In this document: positions 7,265 to 13,195 of the stretch, in pieces | How positions within the stretch are numbered: position 1 is the stretch's first letter | Layout of the letters: each line of letters begins with the position of its first letter | DNA from: Anaerolineaceae bacterium | GTDB lineage: Bacteria; Chloroflexota; Anaerolineae; JAAYZQ01 | DNA: 19,812 bases | Reading direction: 5' to 3' | NCBI GenBank assembly: GCA_012514775.1 | Contig: JAAYZQ010000284.1 | Location: 1-19,812 of the forward strand | Notes under the pieces: generated by a model | The model's database searches: none | Told to the model about the DNA's origin: nothing | Seen by the model: the letters and a program-made list of their open reading frames with translations, nothing else | Position numbers and translations under genes: made by a program

Positions 7265-7326
7265 TTTCTCCAATTGCCGCCCAGGGAGCAGGGGTGGTCG
7301 TCTACGAGGGCAGCATTTTCTCCAAT
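7262..7326 (-). repeat. Duplicated translation-initiation sequence in the nir leader
   Basis: The 13-base sequence ATTGGAGAAAATG (- strand) occurs at 7274-7262, where it forms the ribosome site and start of the DUF1858 gene. It occurs again at 7326-7314, 52 bases upstream. The upstream copy would initiate a four-codon reading frame, M-L-P-S-stop (7316-7302). Confidence 0.55.
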
Positions 7327-7344
7327 ACCACCTGGAGTGCTCCT

Positions 7345-7350
7345 ATTCTA
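7345..7350 (-). promoter_or_regulatory. -10 box of the nir operon promoter
   Basis: On the - strand TAGAAT differs from TATAAT at one base. The predicted transcript start is near 7338, giving a leader of about 74 bases before ATG 7264. No good -35 box is present, as expected for an activator-dependent class II promoter. Exactly 22 bases separate this box from the FNR-type site upstream. Confidence 0.55.
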
Positions 7351-7372
7351 GCCCAGATGTCCTCCGGCTGCC

Positions 7373-7386
7373 ATGATCTTGATCAT
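7373..7386 (-). promoter_or_regulatory. FNR/DNR-type operator of the nir operon
   Basis: The 14-base sequence ATGATCTTGATCAT has perfectly inverted arms (ATGATC, GATCAT). It matches the CRP/FNR-family consensus TTGAT-N4-ATCAA at 8 of 10 defined positions, including the whole TGAT-N4-ATCA core. Its centre (7379.5) is 41.5 bases upstream of the start predicted from the -10 box at 7345-7350, which is the class II activation position. This fits anaerobic or NO-dependent control of nitrite reductase. It also sits upstream of the divergent permease gene and could affect it. Confidence 0.6.
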
Positions 7387-7427
7387 ACAATCTGGCGGGC
7401 CCGGGCCAAGATTTCGCGGCGCGGCAT

Positions 7428-7457
7428 TTGACAAGAGGCAGACCCTGAGGGTACAAT
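7428..7457 (+). promoter_or_regulatory. Promoter for the SLC13-type permease, overlapping its first ATG
   Basis: TTGACA (7428-7433) and TACAAT (7452-7457) are 18 bases apart. The -10 box covers ATG 7456, so the transcript would start at about 7464-7466. ATG 7468 would then be almost at the 5' end (leaderless). A second TACAAT at 7386-7391, overlapping the FNR-type box, has no good -35. Confidence 0.6.
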
Positions 7458-9276
7458 GAGCCTACAAATGAACTTCCAGGCCATCTTGACTCTCGGCATC
7501 CTCATAGCCACGCTGGCCGTGTTGGCCAGCCGGCGCCTTCGCCCCGATCTGACGGCCGTGTGCGCGACGCTGGCCCTGGTGCTGACGGGCGTGCTGGAGC
7601 CCGGCGAAGCCTTTAGCGCCTTTGGCGAGCCGGTCATCGTCATCGTGGCCTGCGTCTATATCCTCGGGACTGCCCTGTACGAAACCGGCGTGGCAACGCT
7701 CATCTCCGAGAGGCTGATGAGGTACAGCCACCGGGGCACAGGCTTTCTCCTCGTGGTCCTGATGCTCACCGCCGGGCTGTTGAGCGCCGTCTTGAGCAGC
7801 CTGCTCGTAATCGTGATCCTCATGCCGGCCGTGCAGCGCTTGTGTCGCAAGACCAAGATGGCACCGGCCCAGTTCCTGCTGCCCGTTGTCATCGGCGCGT
7901 CCATGGGCAACCTGCTGACCCTCATCGGCACGGTTTCCAACCTGGTGGTGGACGAGCTGCTGGCGGCCGCGGGCCAGGCCTCCCTCAGCTTCTTGAGCCT
8001 CGCGCCCGTGGGCCTGGCCTCCCTCGCGCTGGCCATCGCCTGGTACGTGCTCGTGGGCCACCGCTTGCTCCCCCGAGCCGTCACAACCGAGCCGGAACAG
8101 CCTTCCCTGGAAGAGGTTGCCGAGGACTATCAGCTAAAGGAAGAGCTCTATCGCCTGCGGGTGCGAACCGATTCTGATCTCGTTGGCCTGCGGTTGGGAC
8201 AGACGGACCTGAGCAGCAGGTATGGGCTGAATGTGCTCGCCATCCAGGTGGGCGGCAAGCCCCTGCGCGTGCCCGATCCGGTGCGACCCCTGGAGCACGA
8301 CGATGTGCTCATCGTGGAGGGCAAGCCGGGCACTGCCTACCAGGCGGCGACCATCCACGAGCTGGAGCCAAAGGGGCGCGTCGAGCTGGAAGAGCTGAGC
8401 GGGCTGGAGGCTGCCCGCCTGGCCCTGGCCGAGCTAATGGTCCCCATCCGTTCTCAGCTCTCCGACAAGTCGTTGGCCGAGGTCCGCTTTCGAGACCGCT
8501 ATGGCCTGAACATCCTGGCGGTGCGCCGCCGCGGGCGTATCATCCGCCAGAACCTGCGCCAGGTGATCCTCAGGACGGGCGACACATTGCTGGTGCAGGG
8601 CCCGGCCGAGCGACTGAAGCGCGTGGGCTATGATCTGAACCTGGTGCTGGTCAACCAGTTGGGCCCCCAGCCGGGGGACCGGGTGACGGCCAAGGCCAAG
8701 CTGACCGTCGGCATCCTGCTGGCCATGATCGTGGCCGTCGTCGCCGGGATCTTGCCGCTGGCGACGGCCAGCCTGGCGGCTGCCATCGCCCTTATCCTGA
8801 CGGGCAGCGTCCGCGTCGAGCGCGCCTATCGCAGCATCGACGGCAGCATCCTCATCCTCGTCGGCGCCATGCTGCCCATGGCCATGGCCCTGGAAAAGAC
8901 GGGGGCGGCGGCAGCGATCGCGGGACGACTGGCAGCGTTGAGCGGCATCGTCGGCCCCCTCGGGACGCTGGGACTCCTGTTCCTGTTTGCGGCGCTCGTC
9001 ACCCAGATCGTCTCCAACTCGGCGGCGGCTGCCCTGGTGACGCCCCTGGCCATCAGCCTGGCCAACGCACAGGGGCTCCCACCCCAACCGTTCGCCATTG
9101 CCATGGCCGTGGCCGTCACCACGTCCTATCTCACGCCCTTGACCAACACCGACAACCTGTTGGTGCGAGAGGCGGGCACCTATACCATGCGGCACTATGT
9201 CATCAACGGCCTGCCGCTGTTCGTCATCCAGCTCGCCTTTGTCCTGGTCTTGAGCTGGTTTTCTGGCGTGCGTTGA
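7456..9276 (+). CDS. SLC13/DASS-type permease with two RCK_C (TrkA-C) domains
   Basis: This is an integral membrane transporter of 606 residues (602 if ATG 7468 is used). The N-terminal membrane half (about 7-205) contains GNLLTLIGTVSNLV (151-164), the first DASS substrate/Na+ motif. Two cytoplasmic RCK_C domains follow at about 232-297 and 326-391; each has the pattern RYGLNxLAxxxxG...GDxLLVxG. The C-terminal membrane half contains QIVSNSAAAALVTP and TSYLTPLTNTDNLLV, the second pair of DASS motifs. Family members move dicarboxylates, sulfate or other anions; the substrate here cannot be told. RCK_C domains in K+ transporters can bind cyclic di-AMP, which is relevant because a DarA-type protein is encoded 4 kb away. 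The gene is divergent from the nir operon and apparently monocistronic. Confidence 0.85.
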   Translation: MSLQMNFQAILTLGILIATLAVLASRRLRPDLTAVCATLALVLTGVLEPGEAFSAFGEPVIVIVACVYILGTALYETGVATLISERLMRYSHRGTGFLLVVLMLTAGLLSAVLSSLLVIVILMPAVQRLCRKTKMAPAQFLLPVVIGASMGNLLTLIGTVSNLVVDELLAAAGQASLSFLSLAPVGLASLALAIAWYVLVGHRLLPRAVTTEPEQPSLEEVAEDYQLKEELYRLRVRTDSDLVGLRLGQTDLSSRYGLNVLAIQVGGKPLRVPDPVRPLEHDDVLIVEGKPGTAYQAATIHELEPKGRVELEELSGLEAARLALAELMVPIRSQLSDKSLAEVRFRDRYGLNILAVRRRGRIIRQNLRQVILRTGDTLLVQGPAERLKRVGYDLNLVLVNQLGPQPGDRVTAKAKLTVGILLAMIVAVVAGILPLATASLAAAIALILTGSVRVERAYRSIDGSILILVGAMLPMAMALEKTGAAAAIAGRLAALSGIVGPLGTLGLLFLFAALVTQIVSNSAAAALVTPLAISLANAQGLPPQPFAIAMAVAVTTSYLTPLTNTDNLLVREAGTYTMRHYVINGLPLFVIQLAFVLVLSWFSGVR

Positions 9277-9337
9277 GTCTCGGCTGCGTCAGCCCCGGGC
9301 GCCGTCGCCTCCCGGCCAAGAAGAGCCACGACCCTTT

Positions 9338-9398
9338 CGCGACAACCGGATAGACCGCCCTGCGTTGGCGGGCGGCACGCTTTGGCGTGGTTGTCGTG
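9338..9398 (+). promoter_or_regulatory. Possible three-way-junction RNA leader of the sugar dehydrogenase gene
   Basis: Three helices can form together. P1 pairs CGCGACAAC (9338-9346) with GTTGTCGTG (9390-9398), with one G-U pair. P2 pairs CCGCCC (9355-9360) with GGGCGG (9370-9375). P3 pairs CACGC (9376-9380) with GCGTG (9385-9389) around a TTTG loop. The element ends 24 bases before the start codon at 9423. I do not recognise it as a known riboswitch, and chance pairing in GC-rich DNA is possible. Confidence 0.3.
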
Positions 9399-9422
9399 TG
9401 CCATGCGAGAAAGGTCTGACCC

Positions 9423-10853
9423 ATGAAACGTTCGACATTCTTGATTTCGTTGGCCCTCCTGGCCTTGGTAGTGGCTGCCTGCAATGGCGACGGCAACGTG
9501 ACCCAGGCCCCGGCCACGTCCCCGGCGACCGCGGAGCCGGCAGCGACGGCGAGTCCCGGCGCCACGGCCGCAGCAGCAACCGATAGCCCGTCGCCGTCGC
9601 CCACCGTAGCGGCGAGCGAGACGCCCGTCCCGGCGACGGCCGCGAGCACCGACGCCGTACCCCCGGCGGAGCCCACCGCCGTGCCTTCGCCCGAGGCCAG
9701 CGCCACGCCGGCGCCGACCGCGACGCGCGCGCCAACGGCGACGCCTGCTGCCACGGCGACCACGGCGCCGCCAAATCCAGGGGTGGTGGGCCTCCGGCTT
9801 GAGGAAGTGGCCGGCGGGTTGGCCAGCCCTTCGGGCATCGTCGCGCCCGGCGACGGCAGCGGGCGGTTGTTCATCCTGGAGCAGCCCGGCCGCATCCGGA
9901 TCGTCGACGATGGCAGCCTTCTGGACGCTCCCTTCCTGGACATCGTCGACAGAGTGACCTCCGAGGGGAACGAGCAGGGCCTCCTGGGCCTGGCCTTTCA
10001 CCCGCGCTATGCCGAGAACGGCCGGTTCTTGATCAACTATACCGACCGCAACGGCGACACGGTGATCTCGGCCTGGACCGTGAGCCAGGATCCCAACCGG
10101 GCCGACGCGGGCAGCGAGAGCGTGGTGCTGAGCGTGGACCAGCCGGCCGGCAACCACAACGGCGGACACCTGGTCTTTGGGCCCGACGGCTATCTGTACG
10201 TGGGGCTGGGCGACGGGGGCGGCGGAGGCGACACGTATGGCAACGGCCAGAACGGCCAGACACTGTTGGGGGCCATGCTGCGCCTGGACGTCGACGGCGC
10301 GCAGCCTTACGCCATCCCCCAGGACAATCCCTTCGTGGACGACCCGGCCGTGCGTGACGAGATCTGGGCCATCGGCCTCCGCAACCCGTGGCGCTACTCC
10401 TTCGACCGCCTCACGGGGGATTTGTACGTTGCCGACGTCGGGCAGAATGCCTACGAGGAGGTGAACTTCCAGCCGGCCGGCGGCGGCGGCGAGAACTATG
10501 GCTGGCCCATCATGGAGGGCCTGCACTGTTTTCGCGGGGAGGGCTGCGAGACCGCCGGACTGGTGATGCCTATCTGGGAGTATGACCACTCGGCCGGCTG
10601 CTCTATCACAGGAGGCCACGTTTACCGTGGCAGCCGGTATCCCATGCTGCAGGGCATCTATCTCGTGGGCGATTACTGCAGCGGCACCATCTGGGGGCTG
10701 GCGCCCGGCGAGGACGGCAGTTGGCAGTCGGCGGTCCTGGAACAGACCAACGCCCGCCTGACCTCCTTTGGCGAGGACGAGGCGGGCGAGCTGTACCTGG
10801 TGGATCGCAGCAGCGGCACGCTCTACCACCTGGCGGCGCAGGCGAGGCCCTAG
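9423..10853 (+). CDS. PQQ-dependent sugar dehydrogenase-like lipoprotein (GSDH/aldose sugar dehydrogenase family)
   Basis: This is an exported membrane-anchored enzyme of 476 residues. The signal peptide ends in lipobox VAAC (Cys20). Residues about 21-118 are a low-complexity Ala/Thr/Pro linker that holds the enzyme away from the membrane. The rest is a six-bladed GSDH propeller: GLLGLAFHPRY, then NHNGGHLVFGPDGYLYVGLGDGG with H245 at the catalytic base position, then IWAIGLRNPWRYSFD and SITGGHVYRG. Such enzymes oxidise aldoses with PQQ and pass electrons to a membrane acceptor. Substrate and PQQ use are inferred from the family; PQQ-free propellers of this family also exist. A clear promoter was not found. 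The start ATG has only a weak GAGAAAGG upstream. Confidence 0.83.
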   Translation: MKRSTFLISLALLALVVAACNGDGNVTQAPATSPATAEPAATASPGATAAAATDSPSPSPTVAASETPVPATAASTDAVPPAEPTAVPSPEASATPAPTATRAPTATPAATATTAPPNPGVVGLRLEEVAGGLASPSGIVAPGDGSGRLFILEQPGRIRIVDDGSLLDAPFLDIVDRVTSEGNEQGLLGLAFHPRYAENGRFLINYTDRNGDTVISAWTVSQDPNRADAGSESVVLSVDQPAGNHNGGHLVFGPDGYLYVGLGDGGGGGDTYGNGQNGQTLLGAMLRLDVDGAQPYAIPQDNPFVDDPAVRDEIWAIGLRNPWRYSFDRLTGDLYVADVGQNAYEEVNFQPAGGGGENYGWPIMEGLHCFRGEGCETAGLVMPIWEYDHSAGCSITGGHVYRGSRYPMLQGIYLVGDYCSGTIWGLAPGEDGSWQSAVLEQTNARLTSFGEDEAGELYLVDRSSGTLYHLAAQARP

Positions 10854-10872
10854 AGCGGGCCTTGGCCGGCGC

Positions 10873-10900
10873 TTGACAGAAAAGGTACTTGAGGTATAAT
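10873..10900 (+). promoter_or_regulatory. Promoter of the AI-2E-family gene
   Basis: TTGACA (10873-10878) and TATAAT (10895-10900) are both perfect hexamers, 16 bases apart. Transcription should start near 10907, leaving a leader of about 79 bases. Confidence 0.8.
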
Positions 10901-10910
10901 GAGCGCTGAG

Positions 10911-10966
10911 GCCCGCTGCCGTGGCCATTCGCATTGGTGAATTTCGGCAGCGGGCGTCCTTTTTTT
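10911..10966 (+). terminator. Intrinsic terminator inside the AI-2E leader (attenuator-like)
   Basis: GCCCGCTGCCG (10911-10921) and CGGCAGCGGGC (10945-10955) form a perfect 11-bp stem with a 23-base loop. A run of seven T residues (10960-10966) follows 4 bases later. It lies after the promoter (-10 box at 10895-10900) and before the ribosome site and ATG 10986. It would therefore stop transcripts of the gene itself at about 60 nt unless read-through occurs. It would also terminate any read-through from the upstream dehydrogenase gene. Confidence 0.75.
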
Positions 10967-10985
10967 CTGGTGGAGGTGCGGCATC

Positions 10986-12134
10986 ATGACCGGACGGCAA
11001 GCCTTTCAGACGACCGTCGTAGTGTTGGCCACCCTGCTGCTGGCCTACCTGCTGTACAGGGTAGGGCAGATCCTTCTCGTCCTGTTCTTGGCCATCATCT
11101 TTGCTTCGGCCATCCGGCCCGTAGTCGACACGCTGTCGCGCTGGCGCATACCCCGGGGGCTGGCAATCCTGCTCGTCTATCTCCTGGTCCTGGGCATCCT
11201 TTTCGGATTGATCATCGTGGCGACGCCGCCCCTCGTCGAGATGACCACGGGGTTGCTCTCCGGCGAGCTGCTCCGGGAGCCTCTGCTGCGCTTTTCCTCG
11301 TGGTTGACCATCTTTGGCTGGGAGAACTTTCGGGTGATCCTGCCCGTGATCGCTTTGCCGGAACAGGTCCAGGCGCTCATCGAGCAGGCCCGGGGCATGG
11401 CCGAGCAGCAGGTGTGGCCTCTGGCCATGGGCGGCGTGCTGGTGCTGGCCCAGTTGGTCCTCGTCTTTGTCATGACCTTCTACTGGCTCACGGCCCGCGA
11501 GCCGATGCTGGCCTTTATCCTGCGCCTCAGCCCCATGCGGATACGCGGCCAGGTCGAAAACATCTGGAACGACGTGGAGGGCACGCTGGGTTCGTACCTG
11601 CGCGGGCAGGCGATTCTCATGGGCGCGGTGGGCCTTGCCTCGTACCTGGGCCTGCTGGTCCTCGGCGTGCCCTATGCCCCGGCCCTGGCGGTCATCGCCG
11701 CCATCACCGAAGCCATACCCGTCGTGGGTCCCCTCGCGGGCGCCGTGCCCGCCGTGCTCCTGGCGTTTACCGTGTCCTGGCCGGTAGCCCTGGGCGTGGC
11801 CGTGTGGTATTTTCTTGTGCAGCAGTTGGAAGCCCACGTCCTGGTGCCCAAGGTCATGGAGCGGGCCGTCGGCCTCAATCCTCTGCTGGTGATCGTGGCC
11901 CTCATCGCCGGCGGCTTGCTGAGTGGAGTGGTCGGTGCCCTGTTGGCCATCCCCGTGGCGGGCGCGGCCCAGGTCATCGTGCGCCATCTTCTCATCGATC
12001 CCACCATCCGCAAGCGCACTCTGCGCACCGAGGAAGGGGTCGTGATCGTGAGTGACGAGGAAGAAGAGGAGCCGGCGGTCGTTTCTTCCACCATCCAGGT
12101 GCCGGGACAGCCGGGCAACGGGCCGCAGACCTGA
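10986..12134 (+). CDS. AI-2E family transporter (UPF0118/PerM-like membrane protein)
   Basis: This is a polytopic membrane protein of 382 residues. Two N-terminal helices (about 9-60) with the typical AIIFASAIRPVVDTL are followed by a third helix, a soluble segment (about 85-155) and a group of C-terminal helices containing ITEAIPVVGPLAGAVPAVLLA and LVPKVMERAVGLNPLLVIVALIAGGLLSG split over two signatures typical of this family. The C-terminus is an acidic Glu-rich tail (about 355-382). Family members have been linked to autoinducer-2 export, Na+/H+ exchange and other export functions, so the substrate is open. It starts at ATG 10986 with GGAGGTG 7 bases upstream and stands alone behind its own promoter and leader terminator. 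Confidence 0.85.
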   Translation: MTGRQAFQTTVVVLATLLLAYLLYRVGQILLVLFLAIIFASAIRPVVDTLSRWRIPRGLAILLVYLLVLGILFGLIIVATPPLVEMTTGLLSGELLREPLLRFSSWLTIFGWENFRVILPVIALPEQVQALIEQARGMAEQQVWPLAMGGVLVLAQLVLVFVMTFYWLTAREPMLAFILRLSPMRIRGQVENIWNDVEGTLGSYLRGQAILMGAVGLASYLGLLVLGVPYAPALAVIAAITEAIPVVGPLAGAVPAVLLAFTVSWPVALGVAVWYFLVQQLEAHVLVPKVMERAVGLNPLLVIVALIAGGLLSGVVGALLAIPVAGAAQVIVRHLLIDPTIRKRTLRTEEGVVIVSDEEEEEPAVVSSTIQVPGQPGNGPQT

Positions 12135-12380
12135 CGGGCCGCTTCAGGGAAAGAGCCTGGCGGGTACGGCTCCACTGCCTGCCTGGTCTGTGGGCTATTG
12201 GCGGGGGTACCGGCCGGCAGATGCGCAGTCATCGCCTCGACCGAGCCCTGCAGGCCCACGCACGATTTGCATTGTCCATTGACTTCGGGCCGGGCCATTG
12301 TCGGCTCTGGCGGGATCGGGCCCACGCGAGCCTTGTAGGGAGCTGCCGACTTTGCAACAAGCCGTAACGCCCGGGCTTTT
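12135..12380 (+). other. Non-coding stretch before the fadR promoter
   Basis: The gap between the AI-2E gene and fadR is 329 bases. Its last 80 bases hold the fadR promoter, operator and ribosome site. In 12135-12380 I see no convincing gene, tRNA, terminator with T-run or repeat; short reading frames crossing it lack recognisable protein features. Confidence 0.5.
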
Positions 12381-12384
12381 GGGC

Positions 12385-12413
12385 TTGACAGGCGCGATAG
12401 ATGGTAGTATAAT
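12385..12413 (+). promoter_or_regulatory. Promoter of the fadR operon
   Basis: TTGACA (12385-12390) and TATAAT (12408-12413) are perfect hexamers with the optimal 17-base spacer. Transcription should start near 12420, directly at the FadR-type operator. Confidence 0.82.
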
Positions 12414-12420
12414 CGAGCCA

Positions 12421-12442
12421 ACTGGTATGACCACTTACCAGT
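12421..12442 (+). promoter_or_regulatory. FadR-type operator overlapping the transcription start
   Basis: TGGTATGACCA (12423-12433) matches the FadR core TGGTCNGACCA at all but one defined position, and the GntR/FadR-subfamily consensus TNGTNNNACNA fully. A wider inverted repeat, ACTGGTA (12421-12427) and TACCAGT (12436-12442), surrounds it. Its place at +1 suggests autorepression. Confidence 0.7.
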
Positions 12443-12463
12443 GCGCCACCAACAGGAGGCTCG

Positions 12464-13195
12464 ATGAGCAACTGGTCGGCACCACAACGACCGGCAGCGT
12501 ACGCCGAGGAAGCGCTGCTGACCGCCATCCTCGACGGCACCTATCCGCCCGGGTCGACCCTGCCGGGCGAGCGCGACCTGGCAGCCCAGTTGGGCGTGAC
12601 ACGCCCAACGCTGCGCGAGACCTTGCAGCGCCTGGCCTGCGACGGCTGGCTGACCATCCAGCAGGGCAAGTCGACCCGCGTCAACGACTTCTGGCAGGAG
12701 GGCGGGCTGAACGTCCTGGGCGCCCTGGTGCGCTACAGCCGGCGCCTGCCCCCCAACTTTGTGTCCAACCTCCTCGAGGTGCGCCTGGCGCTGGCTCCGG
12801 CCTACACCCGGGCCGCCGTTATCAGGGGGGTCGATGCCCTGGTGGACTACCTGGCGGGGCAGCAAGCCCTGGACGACACGCCCCGGGCCATGGCTGCCTT
12901 TGACTGGGACCTGCACCGCACCCTGACCATCGCCTCCGGCAACCCGGTTTACACGCTCATCCTCAACGGCTTTATGGGATTCTACGAGGAGATGGCCTGC
13001 CTCTATTTCGCCCTCGACGAGGCGCGCGCTTCGTCCCGGGACTTTTACGCCGCCCTGGCTGCGATGGCGAGCCGGGGCGATGCCGACGGAGCCGAGCGCC
13101 TGGTCAGGGAGGTGATGCAGGAGAGCATCGCCCTCTGGAACCAGGCGGCCACAGGGGAGGGGGAAGATGAAACGATGGAACGGCTGGGGGGATGA
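12464..13195 (+). CDS. fadR: FadR-like GntR-family regulator, probably acyl-CoA responsive
   Basis: This is a DNA-binding regulator of 243 residues (E. coli FadR has 239). The N-terminal winged helix contains GERDLAAQLGVTRPTLRETL and continues GWLTIQQGKSTRVNDFW, almost identical to the E. coli FadR recognition helix and wing (wing His65 is Gln67 here). The C-terminal domain keeps FadR-specific stretches: ASGNPVYTLILNG (158-169), YFALDEAR (181-188) and ES-x3-W. Y181, S221 and W225 correspond to the E. coli acyl-CoA pocket residues Tyr179, Ser219 and Trp223, but Gly216 is replaced by Met218. True FadR is best known from gamma-proteobacteria, so a copy in this background suggests transfer or an unrecognised lineage. 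The ATG follows AGGAGG by 4 bases. The end overlaps the next gene by 29 bases. Confidence 0.82.
   Translation: MSNWSAPQRPAAYAEEALLTAILDGTYPPGSTLPGERDLAAQLGVTRPTLRETLQRLACDGWLTIQQGKSTRVNDFWQEGGLNVLGALVRYSRRLPPNFVSNLLEVRLALAPAYTRAAVIRGVDALVDYLAGQQALDDTPRAMAAFDWDLHRTLTIASGNPVYTLILNGFMGFYEEMACLYFALDEARASSRDFYAALAAMASRGDADGAERLVREVMQESIALWNQAATGEGEDETMERLGG

Noticed and set aside
9338..9398. A known riboswitch or self-cleaving ribozyme at the three-way junction
   Set aside because: The junction lacks the hammerhead core (CUGANGA and GAAA) and the conserved bases of the cyclic-di-GMP-I and TPP classes that I could check by eye.
9195..11987. Very long open frame (930 codons) on the - strand
   Set aside because: It runs antisense to the dehydrogenase and AI-2E genes, is rich in Gly/His/Gln/Arg without domain features, and reflects GC-rich codon bias of the opposite strand.
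12360..12384. GCCC...GGGC hairpin as terminator of the AI-2E gene
   Set aside because: The stem is only 4 bp with no T-run after it, and it lies 230 bases past the stop.
12195..12540. Short open frames on both strands in the fadR upstream region
   Set aside because: No ribosome sites or protein-like composition; they overlap the promoter and operator of fadR.
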